Assembly (NCBI GenBank): GCA_943704415.1
Contig: CALSCO010000907.1
Coordinates: forward strand, 1 to 14,517
Source: Parvularia atlantis
Taxonomy: Eukaryota > Opisthokonta > Rotosphaerida
Direction: 5' to 3'
DNA length: 14,517 bases
Positions 10,029 to 14,517 of the stretch are shown here, one piece after another (within the stretch, counting starts at the first letter, position 1; each line of letters opens with the position of its first letter). The position numbers and the translations under genes are program-made. The notes under the pieces are model-generated. The model worked only from the letters and a program-made list of their open reading frames with translations, was not told where the DNA came from and did no database searches.

Positions 10029-12582
10029 TCAGAGCACACTGTCAAAGAACGACAGCACAGAGAGCACCACGTCCGTCTCGGCCTCGACGCCCGAGAGCGG
10101 GTGGCCCTCGCCGTCGTACAAGCGCACGCTGCGGGCGTGTGTGTGAGCGACGGCCCCGCATGCCGTGCAGCTCGTCTCGCGCGCACCGCGGCGAGTTGTG
10201 GCGCAAGCATGACAAGAGCAGAAGGCCCTGCGAGGGCGGCACGCGCCGGTCGTCCGTGCCGAGCAGGAGCAGCACGGGGCTAGTGATGCCTGCGCGCAGG
10301 CACGCGTCAGCAGCCGGCGCGCGCTTGGTGCAGAAGCGGACGCACGGTGCGCGTGCGCAATCGGCGACACGCTCAGCAGGGCGCTGTACGTTGCCGCGCT
10401 CGGCAACGCCGGGTCTGTCACGGCAAGCCCGGTCTCGGCGAACGTCCAGTCGGGGATGTCGGTCACGCTCAGCATCGCCGCGACGTCGACGACCGGGTTG
10501 CGCAGCGCGCCGGCCTTGTAGAACGTCTGCGGGCGGTGCTGCGTAAGCCAGCAAATGAGGCAGTGCATGCAGACGACGTGCCGGGTGTTTGGCGAGCAGG
10601 TGCGCGGTGAGGAAGCCGCCATGCGAGCCGCCGTAGAGCACGACGCGGTTCGGGTCGAGCAGCGACGCGTTCGCCTGCAGCGCGGCCAGCACGAAGCTGT
10701 GCACGTCGTCGACCTGCAGCGCATGCGCGGCTCAGGCAATGTTGCGGCACGCGCGGGGCGGCAACGCAACGTCCTGCGACCCGATCCGGCCCAGTAGCGA
10801 GCGCAGCGTCGCGTCGTCAAAGCCCGTGCTGCCGCGGTAGTTGACTTGCGCCGTGTGAGCAAGCCAGCGGGTGCGGCTGCAGCGTGCGCACACGCACTGA
10901 AGAGACACGCGTAGCCGCTGAGCGCAAGCACCGCACCCTGGTACGAGAACTCCAGCGCCGACATCGCGTGCGGCCCGCCGTGCGGCATGACGACGAGCGG
11001 GAGCCGCGACGCCTCGCGCGTGCGCACCGGGTGCAGCAGGAAGGCGTTGGCGTCGGGCACGGCCGGCGTGTGCAGCAGCGACCAGGCGACGTCGAGCGCG
11101 GCGGGCGCGCTAAGGACGCGCGCGCTCCAGATCCAGCCCTCGTGGCCGTTCTCGGGCGCGACGGCGCTGGCGCGGACGAGCACGAGCGCCGGCGGCCGGC
11201 GGGGCGAGCTTGCGCTGGCGAGAACGCGGTCGCCGAGCACGTCGAGCACGCTGAGCGCTGTCGCGTCGTTGAGGCCGGCCGTCTCGGGCTCGAACGTGAC
11301 CGTGGTGCCGCTGCGTAGATTGACGAGCGTGAGGACCTGGCCGGCGTGTCAGCCGGGCGAGTGCGGAACAAGCGGCATGCGTACCTGACGCGCGCGGCTG
11401 CTGCTCGTGCAGGCCACGCGGTAGCCCTCGCCCGCGCGCAGCCAGCACCGCTGCGGCAGGCTCTCGGCGTACAGGCGCGTGACGGTGCGGTAGGCGGGCG
11501 GGGCGTCGCCGCGCGGGAGCGTGACCTCGGCAAGCGTGGCGATCGAGTTGTGCGGGTCGGATGTGGCGTTGTGAAGGAACACGACCGAGCGCCCGTCTGG
11601 GTGCAGGCGCAGCGAGCGCGCCGAGCCGACGTCCTCGACGAGCGGCACTGCGCGCGCGAGGGTCAGCAGAGCGACGAGCGCCAGTCCCGCACGCGCACAC
11701 CGACACGGTGCATCGCCAGGTCGGCAATGTAGACGCCGCTCCTGTGCCGGTCGTTAGTCGCTGCACGGCGCATGCACGCGCACGCGCACCGCCGGTTGAA
11801 GCAGTAGACAACGCCGAGCGGCGCGCCGAGGAGCCGCGCAAAGACCAGCAGCTGCGCGTCGGCCGTGAACGCGACCTGCGCCACGCCGGGCACGTGCGCG
11901 AGCACGACGACGGTCGGTGCGGCGGCGCTCTCGTCCGGCAGCGTCACGATGCACACGCACGGCCGATGCTTGCTGCCGTACGCTTCGCCGTACCCGGGGC
12001 GGTGCGCAAAGTCCGGCAGCGGGCCGATGCCGTCGTCGCGACGCGTGCGCTCGGGCGCCTTGGGCTCGACGATCAGTGCGAAGCGGCGCTCGTCGGGCGC
12101 CCACGCGAAGCTGGCAAAGTACTCTGGTACGTGTCCCGTGAGCAGTGGCGGTGCAGCGCAGGCGACGGCCACCGCGTACCGTCAAAGTAGACCGCGCCGT
12201 GCGGCGCCAGATCGACCGCGTGCAGCAGCACGTCGCCGCGGAACACCTGCAGCTCGTCGCCCGCGTTGCCCTTGGCCTCGCGCACGACCGCCAGCAGCGC
12301 GCCCGACGGCGACCGGCGCTCGACGTACTGCGCCGGCACCTCGACTGGCGGTAGCGCGAGCACTGCGCATCCGGGTCCGTCAGAGCAGCGGGGGTGCGAC
12401 ATCGGGCGGCATCGCGCACCATCGGTCGGCATCACGACGCGCCGCTGCACGACGCGGCGCTTGACCAGCCGCGCGAGGTCGCGCTGCATGGCTACGGCCG
12501 TCACCGCGAGCGCCTCGGATGCGCCCGGCTCGTCGTCCACACGCCCATCGACAAACGTGAGCGTCGCCGCGCAGCGCTGCAT
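10029..12582 (-). CDS. Acylaminoacyl-peptidase (S9C prolyl-oligopeptidase family)
   Basis: Exons (minus): 12582-12420, 12362-12180, 12123-11790, 11741-11701, 11647-11385, 11336-10898, 10844-10771, 10713-10582, 10526-10346, 10289-10187, 10128-10029; 670 residues. The enzyme releases N-acylated amino acids from blocked peptides in the cytosol. The N-terminal half is the beta-propeller (RRSPSGALLAVVREA, FAWAPDERRF, LRLHPDGRSVVFL). The C-terminal alpha/beta-hydrolase has VVMPHGGPH, NYRGSTGF, nucleophile Ser529 in GGSHGGF, Asp617 in TDDRRVP and His647 in EGHPLS; the Ser-Asp spacing equals that of the human enzyme. DIPDW is also a family mark. The region before QRDL is shorter than in human, and CAG directly precedes the ATG, so an upstream exon cannot be excluded. 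Intron 10581-10527 has a GC donor. Its stop is 5 bp from the convergent BSD/HAL2-like stop. Confidence 0.94.
10527..10581 (-). other. GC-AG intron in acylaminoacyl-peptidase gene
   Basis: Donor CCG|GCACGT, acceptor CGCAG, 55 nt, phase 0. It joins LLAKHP to TFYKAGALRNPV, matching the family spacing between GGSHGGF and RNPV. The GT four bases downstream of the donor gives the wrong phase. Confidence 0.75.
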
Positions 12583-12709
12583 CTGAACGGGAGAACAAAA
12601 ACACAGTGCGCCACCTCTCCACCTCTCCGCTGCACGTCCCGCAAACTCCGGCACGCCGCAGGAACAGAAGATAGCCGGCGGTGGAAAAAAAAAGTCCACT
12701 AGACAGACT
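12583..12709. other. Short region between tRNA 3' end and peptidase start
   Basis: It holds the pol III terminator and about 100 bp of less GC-rich, CT-rich sequence that must contain the peptidase promoter and 5' UTR. No CCAAT or TATA element is clear. A CAG immediately before the peptidase ATG could be a 5' UTR splice acceptor. Confidence 0.4.
12685..12693 (-). terminator. RNA polymerase III terminator of tRNA-Gly
   Basis: A run of nine T on the tRNA strand (nine A on the plus strand), starting 16 nt past the tRNA 3' end. This is the standard pol III stop signal. Confidence 0.9.
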
Positions 12710-12781
12710 TCGCTGAGCGGGAGTCGAACCCGCGTCGCCACTTTGGGAAAGTGAAATGCTCAACCACTGCACCATCAGCGA
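12710..12781 (-). tRNA. tRNA-Gly (anticodon CCC)
   Basis: Seventy-two nt cloverleaf without intron. The acceptor stem is TCGCTGA/TCAGCGA (7 bp); the D-arm is GTGC/GCAT with one G-T wobble; the anticodon stem is TCACT/AGTGG with loop TTCCCAA, giving anticodon CCC at 12747-12745. The T-arm is GCGGG/CCCGC with loop TTCGACT. The internal promoter boxes are visible: A box TGGTGCAGTGG (12774-12764) and B box GGTTCGACTCC. The discriminator base is A. The first pair is T1-A72, not the G1-C72 I would expect for a glycine tRNA. Confidence 0.9.
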
Positions 12782-12847
12782 CATCGTTCCCGAACGGAGG
12801 CTTTTGCGGCCTATGATCGAGATCTGCGCCCGCCAGCGCTTTTCACA

Positions 12848-14117
12848 TCAGTCAAACGGGTTGTCGTCGTCGGCCTTGAGGCTGCTGAAGGTGTGGTTGA
12901 CGTCGCGGTGGTTGGCCTCGTCCGCGCGCACGGCCATGAGCACGTCACGCATCATCGCGCCCTCTACACACGCCAAGTCAGTGCTGAAGCAACCACGACC
13001 ACGCCCGCGGGCGCACCGGGCAGGTGCCAGTACTGCTTGGCGATGAGCGGCGCGGGTGTGCGCGACCACTCGGGGAGGCGGCCCGCGTCCAGGTCCTCCA
13101 GGCAGTGCGTGTACGTCTTCACAGCCTCCTCCTCGAGGTACCCGACAAAGCTGCGCGTGCGTACTTGGTGAGCCGTGCGAGCGAGCGAGCGGGCGGGCGG
13201 GCAGCGCACCGGTGGCACGCGCCGGGGAAGAACAGGTACGCGGTAAAGTACGCGTTGAAGAACGCACCCTGGCCGAGCAGCACCATGCCGCGGAAGAGCA
13301 GGCCCGGCTGCTTGAGCGAGAGGAATGTGAGCAGGTGCATGCGCTCGTTCTCGGCCTCGCCCAGGAGCGTGTGGATCCACCCGTGGTCGCGCTGCATGCG
13401 GCGCTGCGGGCGCAAAGTATCAATCATCGGCACACCCGGGACGCCGCAGGGCCATGCACCAGCGAGCGCAGGTGCCGTGCCATGCCCGCGACCATCCCGG
13501 GCACACCCGCGATCGTCTCGAGGAAGATCATGCGCCGCAGCCACAGCTTCTCGTTGAAGTCGATAAAGTTGTAGCCCGTGAACGTGTCAAACACGCGCCT
13601 GCGCGGCCGATCCGGGCGTCAGCACCGACACCGCTGTGCCGCGCAAGGTCACGGCGACCGTGACGCACCGCACGGTGCGGATGGCGAAGAGCGCGATCCG
13701 GTCCTCGAGCTTGCTCGGCTGGTAGTGCGTGACCTTGACGCGCTCGAGCTCCTCGCGCGTGTACGCCGGCTCAAACAGCAGGTAGCTCTGCCCCGCCGTG
13801 TCAGCTCGGCGCTCCTTCCCGAGTCGTGCCGCAACGCGCGCACCTTCTTCGACGGCACCTGCAGATCCAGGTGCGAGTGTTGCACGACCTTCTCGAGCGG
13901 GTGCTGCGTCTGGTTGAAGGCAAAGTGCGCCAGCGTCGTCCCGTTCTCGTCCATGCCCTGCGCGGGCCCGTCGTTCTTGGCGGCCTTGGCGGCGCCCTCG
14001 CGCGCGGCCTGGTCGACCGCGGTGTTGTTTGCCGCGGCGGCCGTGGCGAGCGGGCGCGCGGCCTGCGCGGCCAGGAGGCGGGCGGCGGCCGGTCGCAGCG
14101 GTCGCAGCAGGGACAGC

Positions 14118-14119
<2 letters not shown>
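12848..14119 (-). CDS. AOX1: Mitochondrial alternative oxidase
   Basis: Exons (minus): 14119-13844, 13787-13669, 13598-13460, 13403-13210, 13150-13017, 12963-12848; 325 residues, introns 53-70 nt. AOX is a di-iron ubiquinol oxidase on the matrix face of the inner membrane that bypasses complexes III and IV. The first ~30 residues ([16 protein letters not shown]...) form an Arg/Ala/Leu presequence. Iron ligands are all present: Glu159 in FLETIAG, Glu198 and His201 in NERMH, a Glu in LEEEAV (249-251), Glu303 and His306 in [16 protein letters not shown] and VNHTF are family signatures. The last acceptor is TAG (12964). The start follows a (GA)15 run in the transcript; an in-frame upstream ATG at 14359 exists but would bury the presequence. 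CCAAT and CRE-like sites lie upstream, which may allow stress control. Confidence 0.96.
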
Positions 14120-14153
<34 letters not shown>

Positions 14154-14460
14154 TCGGCTTTGCGCGTCGGGTGAGGAAGTGCAGGGGCGAGAGACCACGG
14201 GCGGCCTTGAAATCGTTGCCTCGATGTCAACCCCCGTTTCCGCCGGCTTCCGGCAAATAGCCTTTTTGGAAGCAGCCAATCAGCGAGGGCGACGTCATCT
14301 GCCGTGACGTAATCAGCCCGTTTGGATTGGCTGGAGGCGCGTTTCAGGTGCTTCCACATTGGAAATCTCCTTGGCGTTACCTCGGCGTCATTTTGGCGCC
14401 TGCGCGTTCAAACCGCCACGCCGCAACGCGTCGAACGCACCCGGTAGCGTCTCCGGGAAA
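14120..14460. promoter_or_regulatory. AOX upstream region with CCAAT boxes and CRE-like sites
   Basis: This is the only long intergenic stretch in the window and is less GC-rich. It holds GCCAATCAGCG (14275-14285), inverted CCAAT boxes (ATTGG at 14326-14330 and 14358-14362), GACGTCA (14291-14297) and TGACGTAA (14305-14312), the last two being bZIP/ATF-CREB-type words. It may serve AOX (minus) and a possible plus-strand gene. I see no other gene in it. Confidence 0.5.
14121..14150. repeat. (CT)15 microsatellite next to AOX start
   Basis: Thirty bases of perfect TC repeat, reading (GA)15 in the AOX transcript, end one base before the AOX ATG (14119-14117). It lies in the expected 5' UTR. Confidence 0.97.
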
Positions 14461-14517
14461 ATGCGGCCGAGGTTAGAGGCACTGATCACGCTTCCCTCAG
14501 GCGACCATGGAGAGCGC
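14461..14517 (+). CDS. Possible 5' end of a truncated plus-strand gene
   Basis: An ATG in an A-rich start context (GAAAATG) opens a frame that stays open to the window edge (19 codons, beginning MRPRLEALITLPSGD). It would be divergent from AOX, in line with the alternating layout of the region. The stretch is too short to recognise a family, and the start could be fortuitous. Confidence 0.25.
   Translation, partial: MRPRLEALITLPSGDHGER

Noticed and set aside
14120-14359. Upstream in-frame ATG at 14359 as the AOX start
   Set aside because: It would place promoter motifs and the GA repeat in coding sequence and hide the mitochondrial presequence. Its CAT overlaps an inverted CCAAT box.

Overview
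The window reads as a gene-dense, intron-rich, very GC-rich piece of fungal nuclear genome. Every protein-coding gene is broken by tiny introns, mostly 46-75 nt, with a GTGCGY-type donor and usually a CAG acceptor; many contain a CTGAC/CTAAC-like branch point. I rebuilt 60 introns in eight complete genes and one partial gene. Each complete model joins into an open frame of a length normal for its family. Gene content, introns and gaps of 5-76 bp between most coding regions suggest a small-genome basidiomycete yeast, perhaps a Malassezia-like Ustilaginomycotina. That placement is inference, not a measured result.

Layout, left to right: (1) a partial low-complexity, Lys/Ala-rich putative nuclear protein on the minus strand (1-796). 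(2) A MAD2L1BP/p31comet homologue on the plus strand (815-1632). (3) The R-SNARE SEC22 on the plus strand (1663-2609). (4) The eEF2-folding factor HGH1 on the minus strand (2686-4080). (5) An NDUFAF6-like complex I assembly factor on the plus strand (4098-5187). (6) Phosphoglucomutase, 16 exons, on the minus strand (5249-7821). (7) A plus-strand gene (7879-10023) that appears to fuse a BSD-like domain to a HAL2/MET22-type phosphatase domain whose metal-binding residues are all replaced. (8) Acylaminoacyl-peptidase on the minus strand (10029-12582). (9) A tRNA-Gly(CCC) on the minus strand (12710-12781) with a pol III terminator. (10) The mitochondrial alternative oxidase on the minus strand (12848-14119), followed by the only long intergenic stretch (14120-14460) and perhaps the start of another plus-strand gene.

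The genes are mostly housekeeping and do not form one pathway. Two of them (NDUFAF6-like, AOX) serve the mitochondrial electron-transfer chain. The most unusual elements are the BSD/HAL2 pseudoenzyme fusion and a phosphoglucomutase whose last intron starts with GG instead of GT. Three further GC-AG introns are each forced by protein homology. Two divergent gene pairs have start codons only 17-18 bp apart, and the PGM/BSD-HAL2 and AOX promoters share an 11-nt CCAAT-box sequence and a GACGTCA element.
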